Of a stretch of 64,000 bases of DNA, positions 1-12,008 are shown one piece after another. Made by a program: the position numbers and the translations under genes. Origin of the DNA: Geosiphon pyriformis (taxonomy: Eukaryota > Glomeromycota > Glomeromycetes > Archaeosporales > Geosiphonaceae); contig JAAOMT010000694.1 in assembly GCA_016748015.1 (NCBI GenBank), positions 124,001 through 188,000 on the forward strand. The letters run 5' to 3'. Position 1 is the first letter of the stretch; each line of letters starts with the position of its first letter. A model generated the notes under the pieces. The model was not told the DNA's origin and ran no database searches. It saw nothing but the letters and a program-made list of their open reading frames with translations.

Positions 1-455
1 GTTCTAAGTAATAAATCTAAAGTAAGATACATTTTCTTGAAGAGAAAAGCTCTTCTTTTATACAACTTGTTGTAGTACTAGTCTATAAACTTGCACTTTT
101 TCTTTTTGCTCAAATTTCAGCAAACTAAAAATACATTTTGATGAACTACAAGTTATTTCGCTGAACTATTGATTAATTTGGGTAAACTATTCATAATTTC
201 GGCGAATTTCTTATAAATTTCGGTGAATTTCTGTAAATTTCGACGAATTTTAGAATGTTACAAAGTTCAGAGTATTGTGTAATTTGATTATCTTACTTTC
301 TGTTATACTAATTAGATTATTTTAATTGAATTGTGATATGTGATAATTGATTAAATAATAAATGATAATTTGAAATGATATTAATATACTAATTAATTAT
401 AGGAATTATAAGGGTAATTTCGTGCTAATTAATAGCTAAAATTTTACTGGTAACA
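1..455 (-). repeat. LTR of family A, partial, cut by the window edge
   Basis: This stretch matches the LTRs at 29396-30360 and 38234-39212 in the same orientation. It ends in the family terminus GGTAACA at 455. It contains the reverse complement of the family TATA box (CTTTTATA, 55-62) and of the phased CCGAAAT motifs (about 110-255). It abuts family D internal sequence, so it was inserted into element D3. Whether it is a solo LTR or one end of a full element cannot be told. Confidence 0.85.
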
Positions 456-1612
456 CTGGGAAGCCTATCAAGTCTTGTAAACTAATGAAGATCACAATAA
501 ACTATCACCAATATTATCTTGGAATAACAATAAAAAGGGAAAGCAAAAAGAGAAACTTACCAAAAATATCAACCAAACATGGTGGACTGATGACAATAGT
601 ACTGAGCTGACACCAACTTGGAAGTAAAAAGAGAATAACAAGGAAAAAAAAAAAAAAAAGAAGAAGAGCCAGCACCAACTACTACTATCACTTATATTCC
701 ATACACTTATACTCCACCACAACCATCTAACTATTACTGACTAAAACTAGTATGTGTCAATTGCAACAAAAAATTGTTGTCAATAAACATGTGTTGTGGC
801 AATGATGAGGAATACTATATAGCAACCAAATTTTACTGCTGCCCATGTGTCCTAAAATGCTTTGAATGACCAAAATGACAAGAAAAATGAGACAACAAAT
901 CTTGTCTCACTTGTGAAGAACTCTTTTAAATAAAGAAATATGAAATAACATTCTTGAATGAGGAGGAATCTGTAATGAATTGTGTCAATACACAATTTTA
1001 ATTAGTGACTGAATGAGAAAAAAGATACCTATAAAAGCCACCTAAAAAAGAGCTGTAAAATGCCTAGATAGTTGTCCACACAATAATGACAAAATCTGAC
1101 AAATAGCACTTGCCAAAATTGAAGGAACATTATTAGAAGAAATAAAAACAATCAAAAACAACTCACCAGAATCCATAAAATTCGACTGGAACCCAAACCT
1201 AGATATTATTCTAGAGCCTATAGACTCAGAGCAATTCCATTAGCACTACCAAGAATTAACATCCATTTAAGAAGAACAAGAGCAATAGTTAGAAAAAATA
1301 AATACATAACTATGCAACCATTGTTTGATCTCATGTGATTTTCAATATTGTAATAAGTGTAATCTTATTTACAATCTATTACCATGTATGATCTACACAA
1401 TCCCAAAAGAAAAAGAACCAATCAGCAGCTGCACATCTAAATTGAAATCAATTTTCAATTCCAATTTAAACTTCAACAATGATGATGACAAAAACAATGA
1501 TTCCAGCTCTATGCAAATTGGCAATAACAACAATGATAATTCAGACTCAGATTTAAACTCCGAACAATATATTGTGCTTCTTGATCTTACCAAGAAACAG
1601 AAACTAAAATAG
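456..1612 (+). pseudogene. Element D3: protease-distal and Cys-rich region, decayed
   Basis: This aligns with element D from about 40630 to 41815. Reading across many stops and frame changes, it keeps the Cys-rich pattern of that region: a CVNC pair near 750, a YCCPC cluster near 840, a CLTC cluster near 905, and the CDFQYCNKC-like cluster near 1335-1365. An Asp/Asn/Ser-rich acidic stretch follows (about 1470-1565). No function is proven; paired cysteines suggest zinc binding. Gag and protease of D3 lie left of the window or were cut off by the LTR-A insertion. It is too broken to make a protein. Confidence 0.65.
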
Positions 1613-2101
1613 TTCAGCAATAATAATAAAGATATTATGCCAGAACATGTACATAATACTAATGCAGGGTTTGATTTAAGATATCCAGGAAAAGATGTCA
1701 TCAAATTAAAACCACATTTTTACACATACATTGATTTGAAAGTAGCCAAAGAAATTTCAGCAACAACAATGGTTCAGTTAACATCCAGGAGTAGTTTAGT
1801 GAAAAAAGAAATCAATATCAGAAGAGGAATAATTGACACAGAATATGTAGAAAATATTATTGCTATGCTACAAAATGATTCAGAAAAAGCCTACATTATA
1901 GAGCCAAATGAAAAGATAGCACAGACAATATTCTTGCCATTAGTTAAAATAACTCAATTAGTATCAGTAGAAAACAGAAAAGAATTAGGGATTACAGCTA
2001 AAAAGATACAGGGATTCAGATCAATGGATAGAATAAATATATTAGTTAATATGGCAAAAGAAGAAATTATTAACAAGAGAGAAATTATCTCCATCCATTA
2101 A
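1613..2101 (+). pseudogene. Element D3: dUTPase-like domain, degenerate
   Basis: This open segment of about 160 codons aligns with the dUTPases at 16022-16452 and 41821-42266. Recognisable trimeric dUTPase motifs are NAGFDLR (motif 1), SRSSLV (motif 2), GIIDTEY (motif 3, catalytic Asp kept) and PNEKIAQ (motif 4). Motif 5, normally GFGSTG, reads GFRSMD and is broken, so the domain should be inactive. dUTPases hydrolyse dUTP to dUMP and limit uracil in DNA. In this lineage the domain sits between protease and reverse transcriptase, and the D3 copy keeps that place. Confidence 0.75.
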
Positions 2102-3860
2102 TTAATTTTTATTTCATTATATAACCAGTACATAGTAGTCATAAAGAGAAAAGTAAAGGATTAGATTCAGATTTTTGAGGCAGAAGCAACACTTTGTAAA
2201 TCAAGAGAGATTGAATTAGTCAATTTCTACATACCAGCCAAAAACCACAGCCACATTAAAATTCCTATTTACAACAACATGGAAGATATCATAGAGATAC
2301 CAAAAAAAACTACCATTGAATATTTAATTACTGAAATTGAAAAACAATTACCAAACTCCATTCCAGACTTTTTACAACTGTACAAATATGTAGATATCAC
2401 ATCACAAACAATATACAGATAAGAAAAATGTTATCTGCTCCAACCAAAACAATTGAAACAAATAAACTTGGGAAATCTAGACCCATTACAACATATTCAG
2501 CTTAAGATATTATTCAACAATTTCAACAATATCTTTGCCAGTGAAAACAAATTTGGCAGAACTAACATAATCTAGCATCAGATTAAAACTGAAAATATAA
2601 TGCCAATTAAACAAAGAGCATACAGAGTACCACTAGCCAGCCATGAGATCATTTGTCAAGAAATCAATCAAATGCTTAACAACAGATTAATTCAACTATC
2701 AATAAGCCCATAATTATTACCAATAATATTAGTCCAGAAAAAAAATGAAAAAATCCACTTTTGTGTGAATTACCAAAAACTAAATAAATTAACAAAAAGA
2801 GATAGCTACTCAACTTCAAAGATCCAAGAACTGTTCAACACTTTTGGAGAAAAAAGATGGTTCTCAACTTTAAACTTGGACAGTGGTTACTAGCAAGTAG
2901 TTATAAAACCGGAAGATAAGGAGAAAATGACTTTTACAACACTAGAAGAGAATTTCAAATTTGAAGTTATGCCATTTGGCTTGATGAATGCTCCTGCCAC
3001 ATTTCAACAACTCATGAAAATTGTCTATACTAGACTGCTATAGAAATCAGTAATCATATACTTAAATGACACCAATGTATTCTTAAAAACATTTGATAAC
3101 TATCTGCATCATTTCCAACAAGTATTTAAAAAACTCAGACGAGCAGGATTGAAATTAAATGCAAACAAATACTTTTTTGGCAAAACAGAACTCAAATTTT
3201 TGGGACATATTATAAACAAAGATAATATCAAAACAGATTCAGATAAGATTGAGATTGTTAAAAACTTTTCAGTACCAAATAATCTTACAGAATTAAAAGC
3301 ATTTTTGGAATTTGCTGAATACTACTGTCACTTCATCAAAGACTTTCCAAAATAGCACAATCATTATACCAGCTCCAAACAAAGAACACCAAGTATAAAT
3401 GAATGGAAAACCAGCAAGAAGCATTCAACATATTAAGAAGAAAGCTTATTCAAGCTTTAGTGTTGATGTATTCAAATTACAGCAAACCATTTATCATTAC
3501 CACTAATGCATTAAGTCAAACATTAAGAGCAGTACTATTGCAGAAAGAACTAAATAGACAAGAACACCCAGTAGCTTATGCCAGTAAAAGCTTAAGTCCA
3601 GCTGAAAAAAATTATGAAACTCCAGCACTAGAACACTTAGCTATCTATTGGACTGTTATTAAATGGAAAAAATACTTGAGTCAAAAGTTTGATGTATACA
3701 TAGATCACAAAGAATTGACTTCAATTCAGAAGCAAGAATTTGAAAATGATTGTCATACTAGATGGAAAATAGAACTTTCACTATTTAATTATACAGTACA
3801 TTACAAAAAAAGAAAAAAAATGGAAATGCCAACAGTTTGTCAAGAATAAAACAAATCTAA
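2102..3860 (+). pseudogene. Element D3: linker, reverse transcriptase and RNase H, broken
   Basis: A post-dUTPase linker (to about 2500) leads into RT, with recognisable palm sequence 2880-3010 and a catalytic box reading YLND (expected YLDD) near 3060. The Asp-to-Asn change is a G-to-A transition that should abolish polymerisation. RNase H follows in another frame (3403-3849), including the ALEHLAIYW segment and DHKEL. The frame ends SRIKQI-stop at 3860, the same boundary seen in elements A, A' and D. Many TAA/TAG codons stand where the relatives have CAA/CAG or TGG. Confidence 0.8.
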
Positions 3861-3922
3861 AAACATTTTAACTCAAAAATATAACAAAATTTAAACAGTT
3901 GAAAACAAAAATATAACAAAAG

Positions 3923-5289
3923 ATAAACACACAAAAATATCAACAACTCCAACACTATATAAATACTCAATTGTTCAAGGAGAAATTATCTCAAAAAGAA
4001 CAAAACAACATAAAACAACAATCAAAATATTTTATCAACCATCAAAATATATTTTACTGAAAGAACAAAAAAAATCCAAATCAACTAACCAAAGAAAGAG
4101 ACAATATTATTCAACATGCACTCAGATTCAACAGCAGGACATTTCCACAAAAAAACAATCATGAAAAGAATCAGAAAAAGATACTATTGGCCATCTATGT
4201 ATCTAGACATCATCTAATATGTTCAAAATTGTAATGCTTGTCAGAGAAGAGAAAGAACAAAACCCAGTAAGCCATTGAGACCAATCAAAGTGGGACAATC
4301 ATTTAATTGCATAGGAATTGACTTAGTTAGACCATTAACCATAATCAGCAAAGACAACAGATATATTGTAGTAACCATAAACTATCTCACAAAATGGCCA
4401 AAAGCAAAAGCCATTCAAAGAGCAGATGAAAAATCCATTGCTGAATTTATTTATCAAGATTTAATCTGCTAACATGGATATCCAAAAAAATTGTTATCTG
4501 ATCAAGGAACTTACTTTGTGAATAGAATATTAGCAGAACTAAGTCAAAGATTTGGAATTAAAAGACTATTATTATTACTATACTATCTACAAACAAATGA
4601 GTTAATTGAAAGATTCAACAGAATATTATGTAAAGCAATAGCCAAGATCAGCCAAAAAAACCAAGATAAATGAGATTTGTTTATACTATCAGTATTATTT
4701 GCTTATTGGACAATAAAACAAGACACTACACAAACAACACCATTTGAATTAATATACAGTAGAACAACAACATTACCAGTTGAGATAGAAGTCAAAATAT
4801 ATCCAACAAAACCAATAACAGAAGAGAATTTTCAAAAAATATTGTCGAGAAGAATATATGACTTAATGGAGACATTAGAAAACAAATAGCAAAAAACAGC
4901 TGATAATATCCAAAAGTCACAAGAAAAACAAAAAGAAAAACATGATAATCAATTACCAGATAAACCAGTTGAATTCAAGATCAGAAACAAAGTACTCTTA
5001 TATCATACCAAAGCAAAAAAACAATGAAGTGGAAAATTTGACCCCAAATGGGACAGACTATTTCACATAGAAAAAATTCTTGAAAATAGAGCTTATAAAT
5101 TAAAGTCAAACAACAAAATCTTAACCAAAGCAGCACATGAAAATCGACTGAAACTATATCACAATATAGTTATTAGCATTTACCAGTAATATTCTACAAC
5201 TGGGAATATAGAGAATATTAGTCTAACCAGATGAAATTTCATGAGATCTGGAACCAATCATTATTATCAACACAAACATGTCAAATTGA
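3923..5289 (+). pseudogene. Element D3: integrase, broken
   Basis: The open pieces 4275-4472, 4491-4673 and 4677-4889, with the sequence between them, align along the integrase of element D. The Zn-binding part is near 4115-4250 (HSDSTAGHF, then CNACQ). The core keeps all three catalytic acids by alignment: GIDLVRP (about 4315), LLSDQGTYF (about 4495) and the Glu of LIERFNR (about 4600). The C-terminal chromodomain-like part is near 4970-5120. Stops at 4470-4472 and 4671-4673 break it. The start codon aligned to the ATG of D (44125) reads ATA, a G-to-A change. Confidence 0.8.
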
Positions 5290-5313
5290 ACAACCAAAAA
5301 AGTATATAAAGAC

Positions 5314-5975
5314 ATGGTATACATGACAAAAGCAACAAAAAAAAATTAGAAATTACCAACAACATACACATATTGGCACAACAACTTTCCCAACTAATTT
5401 AACAACAGAATATGGAAATTACTATTAACCAACAAACTATTTGATACTGAGATACCAGAAAAATATGCCAACATAAAGTACAGAAAAAACCAGAAAGCAC
5501 CATTAACAAAATAATTCTAAAAGTAAAATTGGCAATAAAAAAGCCAACAAATATCACTTCATATTAAGAAATAACTAAGAAAACTTGGAAGTAATAGACA
5601 CAACAATTTCCAAAAAACTTTTGTTACTTTTATTTAGGACAACACTTGAACATCCAGAATTTATACACGGATAAAACAAAACAATTATTTGACACAACAA
5701 TACTACAACAACTAGAACAATTTGTGGAGAAAAACAATTTAATTACACAAACAAGAGCCATTTATCAGTTACACATCAAGTTACAAGACTGACCAGAAAT
5801 CTTACTTAATCCAGCAATAGACTTTATTACTGTTAACCAAATGGGAAAAATAATCAATGCCCAATTTGAAGAATTACAAAACAAGATAACACAAGTAATT
5901 CTCGAAAAAGAGGTTCAAGAAATACTCAAAAAAGGGGAATTAGAATTAGGAGATCTCAACAGAGCTCAATATTAA
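5314..5975 (+). pseudogene. Element D3: post-integrase ORF3, broken
   Basis: This aligns with ORF3 of element D (45532-46191) from the ATG at 5314 to the stop just before the 3' LTR, ending in an acidic stretch and AQY. It is full of stops and frame changes. ORF3 is found after integrase in families A, C and D and in fragment E. Its function is unknown; it has no membrane segment, so it does not look like an envelope gene. Confidence 0.6.
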
Positions 5976-5989
5976 AAAGAAGGAAATAA

Positions 5990-6831
5990 TGTTACTCATA
6001 AAATATAGAAAGTATATTAGCATATAAATTAGCCAATCAAGAGTAGTTATAGTAAATATGGAATTCCAGGATTTTTTTTAAAGGAATTGCAGGATTCTAG
6101 GAATTTCAGAATTCTCATACAAAGAATCACAAAATTCCAGAATTCCAGGATTTCTCTTAAAAGAAATTGCAGGATTTCAGAAATTTTAGGATTTCTGGTG
6201 TGAAGAATTGAGGAATTGAAAAATCTTAATTATGTATATATAGCAGTAATATTAGAAGAAAAAAAAACAGACTTCTCAGTTTAGATTTGATCTAAGCAAC
6301 ATTTCACATTACAAATATCAATAAATAATCATTCATTATCTCAAATCTACTCTTTACTATCAACTCTATATGTTGATAATAATCAATACTTAACACTCTA
6401 AAACAATAGCTCTTGATCATGGCTATTGATGGAATACTAACTTGCAATTGCCTTGACTTATTTTTTTATTTTTTTTTATGTTTTTTTGTTAGTTCTTTTG
6501 TTTTACTAATTGTTTAAGGATTAAAAAGTGCTGAGTTACAAACACCATAGAAACTGGTAAAAGACCCATGAAACAAGAGTAGAAAACTCATAAATTTGAG
6601 AATAGCTTACCAAAAAAATTACCAGCTATCATGCTGAGAAAAAAATTTGATGGAATTGTGATTCCAGGAGACAACTGAAAAACAATTATTGAATCTCTGT
6701 CTATTATACAAAGAACTCCACAAAAACCTTCAGATTACAAAAACTGTCAAAAACCAACAGTATTATATCAATTGAACACCAAGTTACAGGTTTGTTATTT
6801 GCTTTGAGACCCCAAATAATTATCTGTAATA
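5990..6831 (+). repeat. 3' LTR of element D3 (family D)
   Basis: It begins TGTTACTCATA, matching the LTRs at 27038 and 46205, and ends CTGTAATA, a mutated CTGTAACA. The GAATTCCAGGATTT-like motif cluster lies about 6060-6190, followed by a TATATATAG box near 6235. The pyrimidine-rich stretch near 6460-6500 and the GATAGCTTACCA-like box near 6605 match the other family D LTRs. The target duplication cannot be tested because the 5' end of D3 is not in the window. Confidence 0.85.
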
Positions 6832-7120
6832 TCACAATCATTGGACATTCAACAAAGTGGCTCTCAAACAAGTAGAAGAATTTGTAGAAAAAAGCAACCT
6901 AACACTGAATTACAAAGCAGCATACTACTTATACTCAGCATTTAAATACTGTTCAAGAGTACTACTAGACAGTTCATTAACAACTATTATGGTCAACAAT
7001 ATAGAACAAATAATAAATAATCAATTTGAAAACCTACAAAAAGCAATACTTAATACTACAATTAAATACTATACAGAAAACACAGATTTTACAAATACAT
7101 ATGATTTCGCAGAAGCTTAA
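6832..7120 (+). pseudogene. Element E: C-terminal half of a post-integrase ORF3
   Basis: An open frame of 87 codons lies directly after the D3 LTR. Its core (EEFVEKSNL, then IEQIINNQFENLQKAI) resembles the C-terminal half of ORF3 in element D (EHFVEKNNL, then LEKITNAQFEELQTQI), and it ends in FAEA-stop 17 bp before an LTR. D3 therefore inserted into the ORF3 of an older related element, here called E, whose other parts lie outside the window. The function is unknown. The ATG at 6857 is not conserved, so the reading frame is the evidence, not the start. Confidence 0.6.
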
Positions 7121-7137
7121 TTTAAAAAAAAAAAAAA

Positions 7138-8094
7138 TATTACCCAAGTAAAAAAACCAATCCAAAGTTATAAAAAAAATGTGACCAAAAACATGATAAC
7201 ATAAAATAGCACAAAATAATGCAAAAGAATACAGAATATTACATAATAACTTAAGATAACTAGTAATAACATAGAAAAACAAAGTAATAACAGAAATAGC
7301 AAAGCAATAGCTAGCAAGAACAAAACAATTAAAAAGCAATCCTGTAAAACCAAAAAAAATATATAAAAACAAGTAGTTATAAAAGTTAAAAAGACATCCA
7401 AACAAGAATCAATTTTTTTTTCTTATAATTATTATATCTTACACAAATAAAAAACTTATTTGAAAACCACAAAATCATTAATACATGGTTATTAATTATC
7501 TTATGTTTGAATTAAACTAATCCTTGTTTCATATTTTTATTTCAGAACAGATGCTCTTAGCATAAATGTCTTGAATCTTTAATGACTTGGACCAATCACT
7601 TTTGATTATGACAATTAATAATATTAATTTATTTTCTTTTATTTTTTTCTTTTTTTTATTCTTTTTTGTAGAACAGCAACATAAAAAAATTGATTGTCTA
7701 AGAATAAATTTTGTAATAGTCTGGTAAAAAAGGGAGACTTTTTCTAAGTTTAAATATTAACATTATCTTAATAGCTTACCAGAAAGACAAAAAAATACCA
7801 CCAAACCCTAATAACTACACTTATTAGCTTAGAAAAGATAGTTCACATTCATATATAAGACGTTATAACATTATAAAACATTTTTTTGTGCCTTATAACC
7901 AAAGAACTCTATGAGTAAATTTATAACAATTAAACAAACCTTCAAAGATTGATAATACCAACACAACAAACCAGTCTACTGAAAGAAAACCCTCAAAAGC
8001 TCTTTAAAAACCCAAATTTTGAGCACCAAATATTACCACCATATCCCACCAAGTTTATTCATAATATTGAGAAGCAATTGCTTACTCTTGTAAT
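7138..8094 (+). repeat. 3' LTR of element E (diverged family D type)
   Basis: It starts TATTACCC and follows the order of landmarks of family D LTRs: GACCAATCACTTTTGATTATG (about 7585), a T-rich tract (about 7620-7670), AGCTTACCAG (about 7768), CAAAGAACTCT (about 7900) and TTTGAGCACCAA (about 8015), ending near CTTGTAATT. It is clearly older and more diverged than the D LTRs, and the right boundary is approximate. No gene is visible inside; the hydrophobic antisense frames come from A-rich sequence. Confidence 0.5.
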
Positions 8095-8095
8095 T

Positions 8096-8395
8096 TATTA
8101 AATAAAGAAACAATTGAAAAGCACAATAATATCTGTTATTGATTCTAATAATTGCCAAGTTAAGACATAGAATAATAGCAGCAATATTATCTTGTTAACA
8201 ATTATGAACTATTTCTCTATCTTTTGATATTTAGAAAAAATTTGTGACTTTGATTTTTATAAGACTAATTATGCACATTGAATTCTTACTTATTCAATTC
8301 ACTCCTTTATTGTAATTCTTTCTTTGATTATTTCTATTATTTTACAATTCTGTTTCTCTTTATTATCCATTAGCTTGTTACTCTAATCCATAACA
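8096..8395 (+). repeat. LTR-B fragment, truncated on the left
   Basis: This is the inverse of the first part of the LTR-B copies at 48190 and 53762: TTGAATTCTTACTTATTCAATT (8280 on), then the TTAGCTTGTTA block, ending in CATAACA at 8395. LINE coding sequence starts immediately afterwards, so this LTR-B inserted into the LINE and was itself later hit by element E. The 12-bp repeat array and TATA box expected on the other side are not in the window. Confidence 0.65.
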
Positions 8396-11187
8396 CTATT
8401 TTTGTGGTGGACTTAGTTATTAAGAATGGTTTAAAAAAGAACAAGATGTGGTTGGTTTTGTAGAATATACAAAAGGTTTATAACTTAATTAGCTAAATTC
8501 ATATGCAATAGAATTTAAAGTGTATAAAGATGTGTAAAAAATTTGTTGAATTTTTTGGCAATTTGTATAAGAACTAAATTAATAAGATAATAACAGATTT
8601 TAGTCTCAAATAGTTACAAAGTGCACAATAGTTTGGATTAAAATAAGGTTTTTTCTTTATTTTTTTGGAGAATATTTTATGATTTTCTTTTATATGAAAT
8701 CAGAAAATACAAATATTTGTGTAATTATTGTGTTGATACCAAGTTTGTTGTCAGATTAAAAAGAATAGAAGCCAACTCAGACAGAATGTTATTTTTTATA
8801 ACTAAAGCTTTTATTAATAATACAATTTGAATAGAAAATAGTTATGCTTCTATACAATATATTTTGAATATTGCTAGTAAGTTTTTTTCTATCAATAATG
8901 CTTTAATAAACAATAAAAAAACTGTGGATATTATTATTAATCAAAAAATTAAAATTGTTTCCTTATTTATAAGCAGCTTGTCAATTGCAATCACACAAAA
9001 ATGTGTATTACACAAATATTTAGGAATTTTTTTTAATAAAGAGTTTATTCAAATCCAACTTGGCCAAAGCACATTTCAATGTAAAATTTTTTTCTAATAT
9101 GGTGTTGAAAAAAACTTTCTTAGACAAACAGTTTTTGTATTTAGTTTTAACTGTATTATAGCTAATTATTAATTATAAGACACAATTTAGTTTTATCTTG
9201 AAAAATATATACAACAAATAAAATGTTTTAATAAAAAAAAACTCAAGACCAAAACTAATTTGCTAAGAGATTTTTCTAGTAAATTCTTGTATTATTTATT
9301 TCTATATGAGTTGAAATCATTTAAACAAATGCAGACTAAGAATAAGATCACATTAGTAATAATATTTTTTAACACTATTGGTATTCTTGACAGGTTATTT
9401 AAACACTATTTTCTAAATTTACAGATTTTGAAATGGGTGTCTTTAAATTTTTTGCAATTCCCTATGAAATTAAGAGTTAATTCAGTGAATAATTTTTTAG
9501 TAGAATTGGTTAAACTTTTTTTAAACAACAAAATTTTTTTGGTTAACAATTTACTTAGTGTTTTTTGTTATATAAGCAGATTTCCAATGTTAGTAATTTT
9601 AAAAGCTTCTTATTATCATAACATGATTAATTTATTGAAGCATTATAAGATGGTTTTTGGTGATAGGCTTTTAAACAAACATGGGATAATTGTGAATTGG
9701 AAAACATTTTGCCATTGGAAAAAACTAGATTTAAAGGATTTAATATTATATTGGTTTGTTATTGCTTCTGAGTTTATGTCTGCTTCTTGCTATAAATTTT
9801 TTTAGACATTATTGTTTGATGATCTTGTGATGTTTTAAATTCAGATAATTTCTTGAATGCTTAGAACTGTTTGTATTAAGTTTGGTCTGAAAGTTTTAAT
9901 GTATACACTAATAGATCTCTAAAAAATAAAGATTTGTCTTCTATGGCTTGTAAAATGGTAATTTATTTTTTGAATGTTAACTTGAGTGTTAAAATAAAAA
10001 TTTAGGTATTGGTTTTATTAACAATAGTGGAATTATAAGCAGTTATAATAGCTTTGAAATATGTTCTTTTGTTCTGTTTAGTGGTTTTGTACTTAGATAG
10101 TCAAGTGATAATAAATATGTATACTTCTAATTTAAAGCTTTGGTAGCCTGATTTTTATAGTGCCTATTGGTTAAAGCATAGACATATTGTTAATTTAATT
10201 AAGAATAAAGATTTAATAGCTAGGTAAATTAAAATTAAGAGCCATTTAGGTAATATAGGAAATAACTGAGTAAATGTATTAACAGAAGTTGTAGTTCACT
10301 CTCACTTGTTTTTTGTTTATTGAGTTTATAAAAGGTTTTTGATGGCTAATAGCAAAACAATATTAAAAATTGCTTATTATTTTGTATGTAATATTTACAA
10401 GTCAATTAATTGTGCCAACTAAAAGACTGGTTTTAACATTGAGATTGTAGCTAACTCATTTAATTGTATTGTTAATTAGCAATACATAGTATTAATTTGA
10501 CATTCAGATTTTCATATACATACAGATATTATTAATAGAGCATTTTCAGGTCTGTGCACATATTTTATAAAGGCTGTACATAAAAAATTGTTGGTTGCTA
10601 TTAAGAAAAGGCTTTATGATAGAAGTTATCCTGGTGTTTTATGTTTAATATGTAATAAAATAGAGTTTTTTGATCATGCCTTTATATGTCCAAGCAATAC
10701 CAATTCTTGTAAATATGTGATGCAAAAAATGGTCTCTTGTTAAAAAGTCTTAGTTAATACAAACAAGTCTTTGGTATCAATAATTGTTTAAGATCTTTTG
10801 TTGAATTTATTAAATATTAATCTGTATAAGCTTCTTGATAAGAGTTTTGTTTTGAAAAGATAATATGAAAAAACAGTAAAAGTTTTTAAAAATAGAAAAA
10901 AAGATGTTTTGATTGTGGTAAAATTTGTTTACAAGTTTGTTATATATCACAAAACTATAATATGGATTTTTAGATCCAAGTTTAGAGTAAATATAAAAAG
11001 CAGTAATTTGATTAATAATACAGATGTAGTTTCCAAGCTTTTATGTTCTAAGTCTTCTTAATTATTAAGTAACATCATTTGTTTACTTAGGATTGATAAG
11101 ACATTTGTAATTAGCTTTGGTTTTTAGAGTTTTTATTTGTTTTTTTTAAATTTGAATGATGAAGTTTTAATTTAAATAAGTGTATAG
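8396..11187 (+). pseudogene. LINE-1: C-terminal RT, RNase H and zinc-finger part of ORF2, decayed
   Basis: The protein can be followed, with stops, as one LINE ORF. RT palm starts near 8400 (VVDLVIKNGLKKNK) and continues to WRIFYDFLLYEI (about 8670). The catalytic box near 8800 reads AFINNTI where FVDDT is expected, so both Asp are Asn through G-to-A. Thumb and connection follow (8864-9097 and 9260-9805, with HKYLGIFFN and NWKTFCHWKKLD). RNase H starts with VYTNRSL near 9900 and continues with YLDSQ near 10090 and an HLGNIGNN region near 10240. A zinc-finger-like CLICNKIEFFDHAFIC is at about 10640-10690. The frame ends at 11187. The 5' part is cut off by the LTR-B piece. Confidence 0.8.
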
Positions 11188-11508
11188 TGTGGTCTTAATT
11201 GGTCTAAGTAACTAGTTTCATGTAAAAAGCACATGAATTATATCTAGTTAAAAGCTTTTAATATGTTTTTTTGTACTAGATAGTAATTAAACTACACTTA
11301 TAAAACAATAAAAAAAATTACATGTAATATTAAAAATATAAATGTTTTTACTATGGTGCAAATTATTTATAGTTATCAAACAATTTATATAATTTTAAAT
11401 TGTATCTAGTCTTCCAATTTTAATAATATTAAAAAATTAAACTGTAAATATAATAGATTAAGTTCTTTTTTTTACATTTATGGTTTAGTTTTTTGAATTA
11501 TATTATAT
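11188..11508. other. Non-coding tail downstream of the LINE ORF
   Basis: An AT-rich stretch between the LINE stop and element C. It is probably LINE 3' untranslated sequence or older flank. No gene, poly-A tail or hairpin I can defend. Its last four bases (11505-11508, ATAT) are the left target duplication of element C. Confidence 0.5.
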
Positions 11509-11628
11509 TGTTACAGATTGAAGTAACAAGCTAACAAATAGTAAGAAAGAACAAGATTGTAGAGTGATAAAAATAATCAAAAAGAATTCAACTTCAAAGA
11601 GTGAATTGAATAAGTATGGATTCAATAT
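11509..11628 (-). repeat. Element C left (3') LTR-B, first piece
   Basis: From TGTTACAG to TTCAATAT it matches 48190-48309 and 53762-53881. The match stops exactly where element A begins and resumes after 21249, which shows the LTR was split by A. Uninterrupted copies read straight through this point. Confidence 0.9.
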
Positions 11629-11844
11629 TGTTACCAGACGAAATTAGAGATATTATTTAGCATGAAATTATCTTATAATTCCTATCATTAATTAGCATAT
11701 ATTATTGTTTCAAATAATTACTTATTACATTAGCAAAAATGTCCGAAATTATCATTTAATTAATAACCCGAATTGTACACAACACAAATGTAACCTAATT
11801 GTGATGATCAATCATGCAATACCCCAAACTATGTAACATTTAGA

Positions 11845-11958
11845 AGTTTGCCGAAATTTGTAGAAATTTGCCAAAATAATTGATAGTTCACCGAAATATC
11901 TAATAGTTTGCCGAAATAACTTGTAGTTTGCCAAAATGTATCTTTAGTTCAGCAAAAT
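11845..11958 (+). promoter_or_regulatory. 20-bp phased array of six AGTTTGCCGAAAT motifs in LTR-A
   Basis: Six 13-bp motifs start at 11845, 11865, 11885, 11905, 11925 and 11946, so spacing is 20, 20, 20, 20 and 21 bp, close to two helical turns. Variants differ mainly by CG to CA. The array lies about 50 bp upstream of the TATA box. The same array is readable in the other LTR-A copies. A transcription-factor platform is the natural reading, but that is inference. Confidence 0.7.
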
Positions 11959-12008
11959 TGTAGAAAATAGCAAAGTTCAAGTTTATAGAATAGTGTTACG
12001 ACAAGTTG

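Noticed and set aside
492-722. Minus-strand Phe/Ser-rich open frame
   Set aside because: It is antisense to decayed element D3 and driven by an A-rich run; no homology or start context.
7034-7405. Two hydrophobic minus-strand frames that look like membrane proteins
   Set aside because: They are the complement of A/C-rich sequence at the E ORF3-LTR junction; the hydrophobicity is a composition artefact.
9260-9805. A 181-codon frame as a host gene
   Set aside because: It aligns along the connection region of the LINE ORF (also in LINE-2) and is flanked by other LINE pieces in order.
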